A stretch of 64,000 nucleotides of DNA from an uncultured Oscillospiraceae bacterium (GTDB taxonomy: Bacteria; Bacillota; Clostridia; Oscillospirales; Oscillospiraceae): contig CALXDD010000002.1 of assembly GCA_944386985.1 (NCBI GenBank), forward strand, positions 1 to 64,000, in the 5' to 3' direction. Numbering within the stretch: the first letter of the stretch is position 1; each line of letters begins with the position of its first letter. This document shows, piece after piece, positions 43,585-51,318 of the stretch. The position numbers and the translations under genes were made by a program. The notes beneath the pieces were generated by a model that saw only the letters and a program-made list of their open reading frames with translations, ran no database searches and had not been told where the DNA came from.

Positions 43585-45687
43585 ATGCCCACGCTCTTCG
43601 GACGCTTTTTTAATCCTGAGCAGTTTGCCGCGCCCTATGACACGCCGGAGGAGCACCTCCTGGACATGGTGCGCTGGTGCGAACTGCTGCTGTCCGCCTA
43701 TCTGCCCTGCTACGCCCCGGACATCCGGTGGATGGGAGCTATGGAGATGGGGGAGGACCGGGAGGCGGTGCGCCGGGAGGTGCTTTTGAACTTCGATAAG
43801 GCCCTCTTCCACATGGACGCCCGGGCGAAGGCCAGCGGGGAGCGGGGGGATTTTTTAGCGGTCCAGTATGTGCGGGAGGTACTCAAGCTCACGAACTTAG
43901 AGCTCTTTGCTCTGATCCTTTGGTTGCTGCCCGCATATGACGAGCGGTTTGGTCCACTGCTGGGGAGCCTGCAGGGAAGTCAGACCATCCGGCGGCCCAG
44001 CTTTGACCTGGTGCTGAAGCTCTTCCACTTTGTGGAGGCGGCGGAGGATGTGCCGGGGTACCACCGCCAGCGCCGGGCCCTGGAGGAGAAGGCACAGTTT
44101 GCCTTTCTCCAGCAGGACGGGAGCATAGATGTCCGGGTGCGGGAGTTCCTGCTGCAAAACGGCAGTACCCGTTTAGATGAGGCGGTGGCGAGGACCTTTC
44201 TTCCCCAGAATAGCGGCCCTCTGCCTCTGGGGGAGCAGGAGGCGGAGGACCTGGCGGCGGTGATCGCCGCCGACGGGAGGCAGAAGGATACCCTATATGT
44301 CTGCCTCAAAGGGCAAAAGGGGGTGGGCCGTACCACAAGACTCCGGCGGGCGGCCCAGCTGCTGGAGGTACCGGCGGTGCTATTTCCCTGCGATACGGCG
44401 GCTGTCTCCCGGCGGGAGGAGTTTTTTGCAGCCCTGCGTACTGCCGGTCGGGAAACCATTCTGGTCCAGGGAATGCTGGCGCTTGGGGGCCTCGAAAGCC
44501 TCATGGAAGAGCCGGAAACGGCCAGACAGGTGCTGGATCTGGCGGGCCGGTTCTCCGGGGTAGTGTTTGTTCTCGTCTCGGAGGACACGGTAACGGTGGA
44601 TCTCCGGGAGCATCGGCGTTGGGTGGAATGCTCCATCCCCATGCCCGGCAAGCGGGAGAGCATTCGACTGTGGCAGCGGGAGCTGGACGCCATGCCTCTC
44701 AAAGAGGCGGTGGACGGGGCGGAGATGGCCAACAAATTTACCTTCACCCCCGCCCAGATCGCCGGCACCGGCCGGACGGCGGCGGGCATGGCCCTGCTGG
44801 AGGGACCTCTCACCCGCCGTCAGGTGACCCAGGCAGCTTACAGCCAGATTACCCACAAGCTGGGGGAGCACGCCACTCTCATCTACGCCCGCCACACCTG
44901 GGACCAGTTGGTTCTCGGGGAGACGGAGAAAGAGATGCTGAGGATGGCCTGCGATCAGGTGCGCTATCAGCATGTGGTCTATGACCAGTGGGGCTTTGAC
45001 CATCGCCTTGCCTATGGCAAGGGGGTGAGCATGCTCTTCGCAGGTCCTCCGGGCACCGGCAAAACCATGGCCGCCCAGGTGGTGGCCAGCGAGTTGGGCA
45101 TTGAGATGTATAAGGTGGATCTGTCTCAGGTGGTATCCAAGTACATTGGAGAGACGGAGAAGAACTTAAATCAGGTCTTTGCTGAGGCCAAAAAATCCAA
45201 TGTAATTTTGTTTTTCGATGAGACCGACGCCATTTTGGGTAAGCGCACGGAGGTCAAGGACGCCCACGACAAGAACGCCAATTTAGAGACGTCCTATCTT
45301 CTTCAGAAGATGGAAGAGTACGACGGTATCACTGTCATGACCACCAACTACAAGGAGAACATTGACAGCGCCTTTTTCCGGCGCATCAGCTATGTGATCC
45401 ACTTCACCTTCCCGGATGCCAGGGCACGGAAGGAAATCTGGAAAGGCATCTTTCCCAATCAGACGCCGCTGGGGGAGGATGTAGACTTTGATTACCTGGC
45501 AAATCAGTTTGAGATTACCGGCGGCAGCATCAAAAACATTGCCTTGGTGGCATCCTTCATGGCTGCCCGGCTGGGAAAGCCGGTGGGCATGGAGCACATC
45601 GTCCGGGCGGTGAAATATGAGATGGCAAAACAGGGAAAGATCTTGCTTCGGGAGGATTACGGCGAGTACGGCTACCTTCTGAAGTAA
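43585..45687 (+). CDS. AAA+ ATPase of CIS (Afp15/Pvc15-like)
   Basis: 700 residues from the ATG at 43585 (AGGGAGG upstream). The C-terminal classic AAA module has Walker A GPPGTGKT (about 487-494), Walker B ILFFDETDAI (about 541-550) and a sensor region MTTNY. An earlier P-loop-like GQKGVGRTT (about 242) has Arg in place of the Walker Lys, so the N-terminal ATPase-like module is probably inactive. This is the conserved CIS ATPase linked to assembly or cargo loading in Afp, PVC and AlgoCIS. Confidence 0.93.
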   Translation: MPTLFGRFFNPEQFAAPYDTPEEHLLDMVRWCELLLSAYLPCYAPDIRWMGAMEMGEDREAVRREVLLNFDKALFHMDARAKASGERGDFLAVQYVREVLKLTNLELFALILWLLPAYDERFGPLLGSLQGSQTIRRPSFDLVLKLFHFVEAAEDVPGYHRQRRALEEKAQFAFLQQDGSIDVRVREFLLQNGSTRLDEAVARTFLPQNSGPLPLGEQEAEDLAAVIAADGRQKDTLYVCLKGQKGVGRTTRLRRAAQLLEVPAVLFPCDTAAVSRREEFFAALRTAGRETILVQGMLALGGLESLMEEPETARQVLDLAGRFSGVVFVLVSEDTVTVDLREHRRWVECSIPMPGKRESIRLWQRELDAMPLKEAVDGAEMANKFTFTPAQIAGTGRTAAGMALLEGPLTRRQVTQAAYSQITHKLGEHATLIYARHTWDQLVLGETEKEMLRMACDQVRYQHVVYDQWGFDHRLAYGKGVSMLFAGPPGTGKTMAAQVVASELGIEMYKVDLSQVVSKYIGETEKNLNQVFAEAKKSNVILFFDETDAILGKRTEVKDAHDKNANLETSYLLQKMEEYDGITVMTTNYKENIDSAFFRRISYVIHFTFPDARARKEIWKGIFPNQTPLGEDVDFDYLANQFEITGGSIKNIALVASFMAARLGKPVGMEHIVRAVKYEMAKQGKILLREDYGEYGYLLK

Positions 45688-45754
45688 GGCCCCTTTTTCG
45701 ATAGCGTCCCACCTGCGGGGCGGCAGTGAGTGACCAGAAAGGAGCGGAACAGCT

Positions 45755-46255
45755 ATGGATGAGAATTCTTTGGCTTACAGCATGGATGTGCTGGATGAGA
45801 TGGCGGAGGCCCTGCATCCGATCGGCATGACGGTGGAGAAGCAGGACCCCAAGGAGACGGGGGATATCCCCACTGGCCTTATCCGCCCGGAGGGTGAGGG
45901 GGACTGGACCATCACCTGCAATGTAGTGCCGACCCATAAGGACAATGTGTCCACCACCTTTGTGCAGCTGTCCATTCCCATCACGCCCCCCTGTCCGGAG
46001 CAGCGGGAGGAGCTGGAGAAGTTCGCCCGGCTGGGCAATGGGCAGTTCCTCATGGGCACCCTGCTGATGGTAGGGGATGTCCTTTTGATGAAGTATGTGA
46101 TCGTGCTGGAGCCTACTATCGCTATGGAGGAGAGCCATGTCCAGGCGGCGGTGTTCGCCTTCTGCCAGCAGGGGGAGACTCTGGCCCGGCGGGCCGGAGG
46201 AATCTGCCGTGGGAAATGGACGGCGGCAGAGGCTTTGACGGCGGAAATCGGCTGA
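45755..46255 (+). CDS. Possible YbjN-like chaperone upstream of effector
   Basis: 166 residues with no signal or TM. Alternating beta strands (DWTITCNVVPTHKD, TTFVQLSIPIT) and a final pair of helices (AQAAVFAFCQQGETLARR-like) resemble YbjN / type III secretion chaperone folds. It lies 16 nt upstream of the DUF4157 effector gene with its own AAAGGAG, a typical chaperone-cargo arrangement. The assignment rests on pattern and context only. Confidence 0.5.
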   Translation: MDENSLAYSMDVLDEMAEALHPIGMTVEKQDPKETGDIPTGLIRPEGEGDWTITCNVVPTHKDNVSTTFVQLSIPITPPCPEQREELEKFARLGNGQFLMGTLLMVGDVLLMKYVIVLEPTIAMEESHVQAAVFAFCQQGETLARRAGGICRGKWTAAEALTAEIG

Positions 46256-46271
46256 AGGGAGGAAGAGACCT

Positions 46272-48917
46272 ATGTTTGAGCAGGATCGTTTGATGGAAAA
46301 TGAGCGGTCCAGAGGCGTGTTCCGGGGCGACAGCGGCCCGGGAATGGGCATGAGCCGCTATCAGGTCTCCGGCACCGGGGACAGCGCGGAGATCGCGGCG
46401 GACCGGGCGGCGGACCAGGCGGTGGGCGGCGGTCTCTTCCGCTCGGCGGAGGGAGTTGGCGGCAGCGGCTTTCAAGCGGACCTGGCGGACAGCGACCTGG
46501 GCGGCGGGGGCAGTCCTTTGCCCGAGGGCCTCATGGGCTCCATGGAGCAGTCCCTGGGGGGCAGCTTCTCCGGGGTGCGCGTCCATACCGACGCCGGGGC
46601 CGACCGGGCCAGCCGCAGCATCGACGCCCGGGCCTTCACCCGGGGGCAGGACATCTATTTCAGCCAAGGCAGCTATGCTCCGGACACTCCGGAGGGGCAG
46701 CACCTCATCGCCCATGAACTGGCCCATGTGGCCGCCGGAGACACCGGCATCCACCGGGCGGAAAACGGCGGCGGTTCCGGTGGGTCCGGCGGTGGGTCCG
46801 GCAGCGGCACGGGCGGCGGTACTGCCGGCGGTACAAGCAGCAACGCCCCCGCCCAGCAGCAGCCGTCTGAGGATGAGCGAAAATTCAGTGAGGCCATCGA
46901 ACAGCTGAAGGATGACGGCGGTGGCTTGGTAAAAAGTGCGAATAATATTGTGACCGAGTTTCAAGAGAAAAAGTCCACTTGGGGATCTCTTCAATCAGCC
47001 GCCAAGGAGGTAAAGGAGGCAGGCAGTTCGTCAGCTGCTGCCGGTAAGGTCAGCACGATAAACCAGTTTATCACAACAGTGAAAACAATGACCAACGCCA
47101 ACGAGAAAAGCAGCCTTCTGTCCAAACTGAATAGCTTTATCGAGCAAGCGGCGTTGGCAGCGGGAAAGCTGGGATATGGCAATAATGATCCGGGGATGGA
47201 TGTGCTGACGAGCGCCAAAACGGCCCGGGACGCCCTGAAACTGCTTCCCGACGATCTGGGGAGCATAGAGGGGCCGGTAGCATTTGCCCAGGAAGAGGCC
47301 GCTGCCATGGACAGCGGAAAAGAGTTCAGCGAACCAGTGACGGAGATGATGAATCACTCCGCTTGCGACGCCTTTTTCATGGCGGTGGAGAAGGTACGCA
47401 AAGGATCTGGTGGAGATATGGGAGCAATGGGTTCTACCATGAAGAATCTACAGACCAACAACGCTGATGTAAAGAGTCATCTGTCAAAGAATGTGGGAAA
47501 CACCGCTGCCGAGAAACTGGGACGGGGCACGGCGGCTTTCGGAGTGGCGCTGGGGTATGCCGGTGCCGGTGCCTCAGCTTTAGAGCTGGGGTCCGGCTTT
47601 GATGAGGAGATCAAGGGTGAGAAGAATGTAAATGAAGACTCCCAGCGGACCGGCACTGCCGCCTCCCACTCGGCAGCCATTGTGGACACGCTGGGTGCGG
47701 CAAACGACTGGCTGGCGGCAGGGGCGGAAAGCCATGTGCTGCGCAAACAGGAGGAGAAGAGAAGAGATCGCCGCAAGGAAATGGAAACAATGTACGGAAA
47801 GGAAGCGGCGAGCAAAATCCATACATCGGACCACAAGCAGAGAAGTGCGGTTGCCGCGGACTGGATTCGAACCGGCGGCAGCACCGTGGGAGCTGCCAAT
47901 TCCATCTTTGCCACAACCACGGGAAAAGGCAGCGATGAGAAAAACCGGGTGGAGGAGACCAAGGGAACCGCCATGAGCCTGACGTCTGATTCCGCCTCGG
48001 TGCTCGGCGATGTCATGGGCCTTGGTATTGACAGCGCAAAGGTGGATGAGCAGCGCAAACAGGACCGGGTGGCCAAGGATGGTCTGCGCAAAATCGGGGC
48101 GCAGCTGGCAAAACTGGTGCAGGGCTCTACCAACCCTGTGGATCTGCAGATCAAGAGCATCTGCGATTTTGTTGGAAATGAGAGTCAAAAGAAATTCCGC
48201 GGATTGAAAGGCAAGATCGATACGGCGATCAATGCTCTGGGGGGAAATCCCCAACAGGGCAACCAGGGCCAGGCCGGTCAAAACCAGGCCGGTCAGAATC
48301 AGGCGAACCAGGGCCAGGCCGCCCCGGCGGTGGAGAAGGCGGAGGAGAAGAAAAAATTCCTGAAGATGATGCAGGCATTGGAGAGCAGCCGGAGCATCTC
48401 TAAGAGCGCCGCGTCCGACTCGAAAAAGGACGTAATCTTTGATTTGATTTCCTTGTCCGGCAGTCTGACCAGCCTGGCCTCCAGCATTACCAGTATGGCG
48501 GGCGCGGGTATGGCGGGGCTGATCCTCAACACGGTAGCCTCTGCTATCGGACTGTTTGGTACGATCAAGGATACCCCTGATGCCATCGGAGATCTGAGCA
48601 AGGACGCCCAGACAGATCGAAACAAGGAACGGGACAAAAAGGTGAACGCCTGTACCGCGGCGGTGGAACAAATGGCCGCGCTGCCGGAGCTGAAGCTGGA
48701 GGAGCTCAGAGCGGCCCGGAGTAACAAGCTGCCCTTAAATGAGGCGAAGATGGAGAGTGCTGAGCAGTATGCTGCAGTATTTTCCATTGTGAAGGCCGCC
48801 AACGTCAACATGGTGGATTTCTTGTACGCTGTCGGCCAGGGAGGATTCGACGCACAGAACGGAACGTTGGATGAAAAAACCAAAAAGATGTTGATGAATT
48901 TGGAATTTACCAATTAA
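46272..48917 (+). CDS. DUF4157 (eCIS core domain) candidate effector
   Basis: 881 residues. The N-terminal DUF4157 module (about 85-162) includes LGGSFSGVRVHTDAGAD and the zinc-protease-like HELAH at 148-152. A Gly/Ser linker (165-190) follows. The long C-terminal region is helical, with a hydrophobic stretch at about 415-440 and a strongly hydrophobic pair of segments near 725-770 (LISLSGSLTSLASSITSM; GLILNTVASAIGLFG), recalling pore-forming hairpins, and a Gln/Gly-rich linker before it. DUF4157 marks CIS-loaded cargo in many genomes. A toxin domain could not be named; a pore-forming function is an inference. Confidence 0.82.
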   Translation: MFEQDRLMENERSRGVFRGDSGPGMGMSRYQVSGTGDSAEIAADRAADQAVGGGLFRSAEGVGGSGFQADLADSDLGGGGSPLPEGLMGSMEQSLGGSFSGVRVHTDAGADRASRSIDARAFTRGQDIYFSQGSYAPDTPEGQHLIAHELAHVAAGDTGIHRAENGGGSGGSGGGSGSGTGGGTAGGTSSNAPAQQQPSEDERKFSEAIEQLKDDGGGLVKSANNIVTEFQEKKSTWGSLQSAAKEVKEAGSSSAAAGKVSTINQFITTVKTMTNANEKSSLLSKLNSFIEQAALAAGKLGYGNNDPGMDVLTSAKTARDALKLLPDDLGSIEGPVAFAQEEAAAMDSGKEFSEPVTEMMNHSACDAFFMAVEKVRKGSGGDMGAMGSTMKNLQTNNADVKSHLSKNVGNTAAEKLGRGTAAFGVALGYAGAGASALELGSGFDEEIKGEKNVNEDSQRTGTAASHSAAIVDTLGAANDWLAAGAESHVLRKQEEKRRDRRKEMETMYGKEAASKIHTSDHKQRSAVAADWIRTGGSTVGAANSIFATTTGKGSDEKNRVEETKGTAMSLTSDSASVLGDVMGLGIDSAKVDEQRKQDRVAKDGLRKIGAQLAKLVQGSTNPVDLQIKSICDFVGNESQKKFRGLKGKIDTAINALGGNPQQGNQGQAGQNQAGQNQANQGQAAPAVEKAEEKKKFLKMMQALESSRSISKSAASDSKKDVIFDLISLSGSLTSLASSITSMAGAGMAGLILNTVASAIGLFGTIKDTPDAIGDLSKDAQTDRNKERDKKVNACTAAVEQMAALPELKLEELRAARSNKLPLNEAKMESAEQYAAVFSIVKAANVNMVDFLYAVGQGGFDAQNGTLDEKTKKMLMNLEFTN

Positions 48918-48923
48918 AATTAG

Positions 48924-48956
48924 AAAAAGCCCGGCACCGCAACTGCGGCGCCGGGC
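48924..48956 (-). terminator. Terminator of the Nif11-like small gene
   Basis: AGCCCGGC..CCGC-aact-GCGG..GCCGGGCT; on the minus strand it is followed by TTTTTCT. It lies between the convergent ends of the DUF4157 gene and the small minus-strand gene and may also slow plus-strand transcription. Confidence 0.85.
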
Positions 48957-48978
48957 TGGGTGAAAAGCGCAAGTACGT

Positions 48979-49209
48979 CTATTCACAACGGACCTGGTCC
49001 AGTTCCTCCAGAGAGAGTTTCCGGCCCGCCACGCTGACCGGGAAACCGGCCTCCTCCTGGGCGGCCAGAGCCGCCTCGTGGGCCTTGGCCAGGGTGTCGA
49101 AAGCGGAGATGGGATTCTCCTCTGCCAGCTTGGCAAACTCCGGGTCCTCCAGACATTTCTGGTTGAAGAGATCCAGTACGGTGTTGATTTCCTGATCGGG
49201 GAGCGCCAC
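48979..49209 (-). CDS. Nif11/NHLP-leader-like small protein
   Basis: 76 residues, GTG start with GGAAAGGAGGGG upstream. The sequence EDPEFAKLAEENP, then EEAGFPVSVAGRKLSLEELDQV, follows the rhythm of Nif11/NHLP RiPP leader peptides (DPE-x-x-x-x-L ... GF-x-V ... LS-x-EEL), but the part after the LEEL helix is only four residues (VRCE, one Cys), so there is no obvious core peptide and no GG cleavage site. It has its own strong promoter and terminator, and is divergent from an operon encoding an NHLM-type exporter. A remnant precursor or a regulatory or adaptor leader are both possible. Confidence 0.6.
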   Translation of the reverse strand: MALPDQEINTVLDLFNQKCLEDPEFAKLAEENPISAFDTLAKAHEAALAAQEEAGFPVSVAGRKLSLEELDQVRCE

Positions 49210-49232
49210 GCCATCCCCTCCTTTCCAGTGAG

Positions 49233-49261
49233 ATTATATCAGACACTGTGAGAACTTGCAA
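49233..49261 (-). promoter_or_regulatory. Strong promoter of the Nif11-like gene
   Basis: Minus strand: TTGCAA (49256-49261), 17-nt spacer ending TGA, TATAAT (49233-49238), consensus extended -10. No comparable promoter is visible in the same gap for the plus-strand operon beginning at 49278. Confidence 0.82.
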
Positions 49262-49277
49262 CGAATTGGGTGAGAAA

Positions 49278-50411
49278 ATGAAGAAGATATTTGCTCTGCT
49301 GCTCAGCGCGGCCCTGTTCCTGACAGCCGCAGGCTGCGCTCCGGCCGCTGCCGGAGGGGCGGATGATAAGAACATCAAAATTGCCGTCATGGATACTGAG
49401 GTGGTGTTTGTGGCGGACGACAGCTACATCAACGGGATCAATCTGGCAATTGAAGACCTGAACGCCCTCTACGGGGATCAGGGCTACACCATCAGCTATG
49501 AGTTCTACGAAGACGGTTCCGTGTTCCAGCAGGGGATGGAAGCCCTCAATGCCATCCGTTCCGACCCGGAGATCACCGCTGTGGTGGGCACATCCTCTCT
49601 CAATATCTTAGATGTGGCGGCGGATGTGCTGGACAGCGCCGGAAAGCTGCTGATTACATACTACAGCGCCCCTGACAGCCTCTTTGAAAACGGTTATACC
49701 ATGGTGTTCCGCAACTGCTATGGGGAAGACGATCTGGGCAGCGCCATTGCCGCCTACGCTGCGGAGCGGGAGGATATGCAGCGGGTGGCCATTTACCACA
49801 GCGATACCGACTATGAACAGGATATGGCCCAGGCGTTCCTGCGCGGCGTGGCGGGGACAGACGTGGAAGTAGTGGATGTGGCCGTCACCACACCGCTGGA
49901 GGCAGAGCTGGACGCAATACTGGAGCGGTGGGAAGCGTTGAATGTGGATACGGTGTTCGTCAGTCAGTATTTAGCGGAGGACGCTTTCGACATTCTCCGC
50001 TTGGTGCGGACCAGAAACCCGGAGATGCACATTCTGGGTGACTTCTCCTTCGACTATACGGACTACCTGCTGGCGGACCGGACGGTCAGTGATGATATCT
50101 ATATCGCCACCCCTGTCCCTCTGGAGCCCAGCGATGAGGTGGACGAGTTTTACGCCCGCTACCGGGAGAAGTACGGCTCTGAGCCCACTCAGTGGGCGGT
50201 GCAGCTCTATGACTCCATCCGGATGATCGTGGATACCGCTGTTCGCATCGGCAGCACGGACTCGGCGGATATCGCCCAGGCGCTCCACGAGGAGCAGGGA
50301 TACAACGGTGTAGGCGGCACCATCGCTTTTGACGCTGAGGGACGGTTGATCGGCCGGCAGCCGAAGATCATGGTGTCGGAAGATGGAATGTTCAACTTTG
50401 TGGAGGAGTGA
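49278..50411 (+). CDS. Branched-chain-amino-acid-type substrate-binding lipoprotein
   Basis: 377 residues. Signal peptide with lipobox TAAGC (Cys near 19); periplasmic-binding-protein type I fold: IKIAVMDTEVVFVADDSYINGINLAIEDLN, ALNAIRSDPEITAVVGTSS, VAIYHSDTDYEQDMAQAFLRG and NPEMHILGDFSF. It resembles LivK-type ligand-binding lipoproteins, but no LivHMGF permease genes are nearby. In this operon it may act as a ligand sensor rather than in import. The ATG at 49278 is used. Confidence 0.85.
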   Translation: MKKIFALLLSAALFLTAAGCAPAAAGGADDKNIKIAVMDTEVVFVADDSYINGINLAIEDLNALYGDQGYTISYEFYEDGSVFQQGMEALNAIRSDPEITAVVGTSSLNILDVAADVLDSAGKLLITYYSAPDSLFENGYTMVFRNCYGEDDLGSAIAAYAAEREDMQRVAIYHSDTDYEQDMAQAFLRGVAGTDVEVVDVAVTTPLEAELDAILERWEALNVDTVFVSQYLAEDAFDILRLVRTRNPEMHILGDFSFDYTDYLLADRTVSDDIYIATPVPLEPSDEVDEFYARYREKYGSEPTQWAVQLYDSIRMIVDTAVRIGSTDSADIAQALHEEQGYNGVGGTIAFDAEGRLIGRQPKIMVSEDGMFNFVEE

Positions 50412-50416
50412 CCGCT

Positions 50417-51301
50417 ATGGATTCTGAGCATATCTTTACCCGCGAGATCGCCGAAGGGGACCGGAGGCCGGTTTACCGGCGGCTGAGCGTGGCGGCGCCG
50501 GTCACATGGCTGGCAGGGGCGATTTTGCTGGTTGCAGCTCTGGGTGTAGTGATCCAGTGCTTTACAGGGACCATCACCCAGACGGTGGCCATTACCGGCG
50601 TGGTTTTTCCTCACTACGGCATTGAGCAGGTGACCAGCCAGGTGGACGGCCAGGTGTCCTACGTCCAGGTTGAGGTGGGCGACACGGTGGAGGCGGGAGA
50701 TCTCATCGCGATTGTACCGCAGGAGGACTTGTTCCGGCAGATCCAGGAGGCACAGAGTGCCCAGGTACCTCAGGAGGAGCTGGAGCAGCTCTATGAAGCC
50801 TATCAGGCGGCCTCTATGATTTATACCCCTGTCTCCGGGCGGGTGGTGGACCTTGTCTCAGTGGGCAGTGCCATTCAGATGGGAGATCTGGTGGTGGGCG
50901 TTACCAATGCCGACTCCACCACCAATGAGGCGGAAATCCGGGCCTATGTGTCCTCCACGGTGGCCCAGTCCATCCAAAAGGGCATGGAGGTGCGGATCTA
51001 TCCCAGCGTTTCCGGCTCGGAGAATTACGGCTATGTCCAGGGACTGGTCAGCGACATCTCCAACTATCCCATTACCGAGACCAATATCAGCGAGACGCTG
51101 GGCAGGTTTTATACCAGCCAGATTGTGCCGCAAAATGAGAATATTGTGGAGATTCGAGTGACTTTGCTGGGCGGTTCCGACGGGAGCACCGGCGTATGGT
51201 CCCGGGCTGAGGGCGGTAGTTTGACCATTGATACCGGGACGCTGTGCAATATGGAGGTCATCGTGGATGAGATGACGCCGTGGGAGTATCTGAGATCATA
51301 G
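50417..51301 (+). CDS. HlyD-family / NHLM-type secretion adaptor
   Basis: 294 residues. A short cytoplasmic tail (FTREIAEGDRRPVYRRL) precedes one TM (about 33-55), then a biotinyl-lipoyl-like/barrel-sandwich domain (EQVTSQVDGQVSYVQVEVGDTVEAGDLIAIV) and a beta-barrel. The N terminus resembles NHLM bacteriocin-system secretion proteins. It would link an ABC exporter to the cell surface. It follows the binding lipoprotein by 5 nt and precedes two ABC subunits, the usual order of such exporters. Confidence 0.82.
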   Translation: MDSEHIFTREIAEGDRRPVYRRLSVAAPVTWLAGAILLVAALGVVIQCFTGTITQTVAITGVVFPHYGIEQVTSQVDGQVSYVQVEVGDTVEAGDLIAIVPQEDLFRQIQEAQSAQVPQEELEQLYEAYQAASMIYTPVSGRVVDLVSVGSAIQMGDLVVGVTNADSTTNEAEIRAYVSSTVAQSIQKGMEVRIYPSVSGSENYGYVQGLVSDISNYPITETNISETLGRFYTSQIVPQNENIVEIRVTLLGGSDGSTGVWSRAEGGSLTIDTGTLCNMEVIVDEMTPWEYLRS

Positions 51302-51318
51302 GAGAGAAGGTGAACCTG

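Noticed and set aside
16428-48917. Prophage or prophage remnant
   Set aside because: No capsid, portal, terminase, integrase, holin or lysin; presence of AAA+ ATPase, DUF4255, PAAR-like and DUF4157 genes fits a CIS instead.
49278-50411. Part of an amino-acid import (Liv) system
   Set aside because: No LivH, LivM, LivG or LivF gene is nearby; the operon continues with export-type genes.
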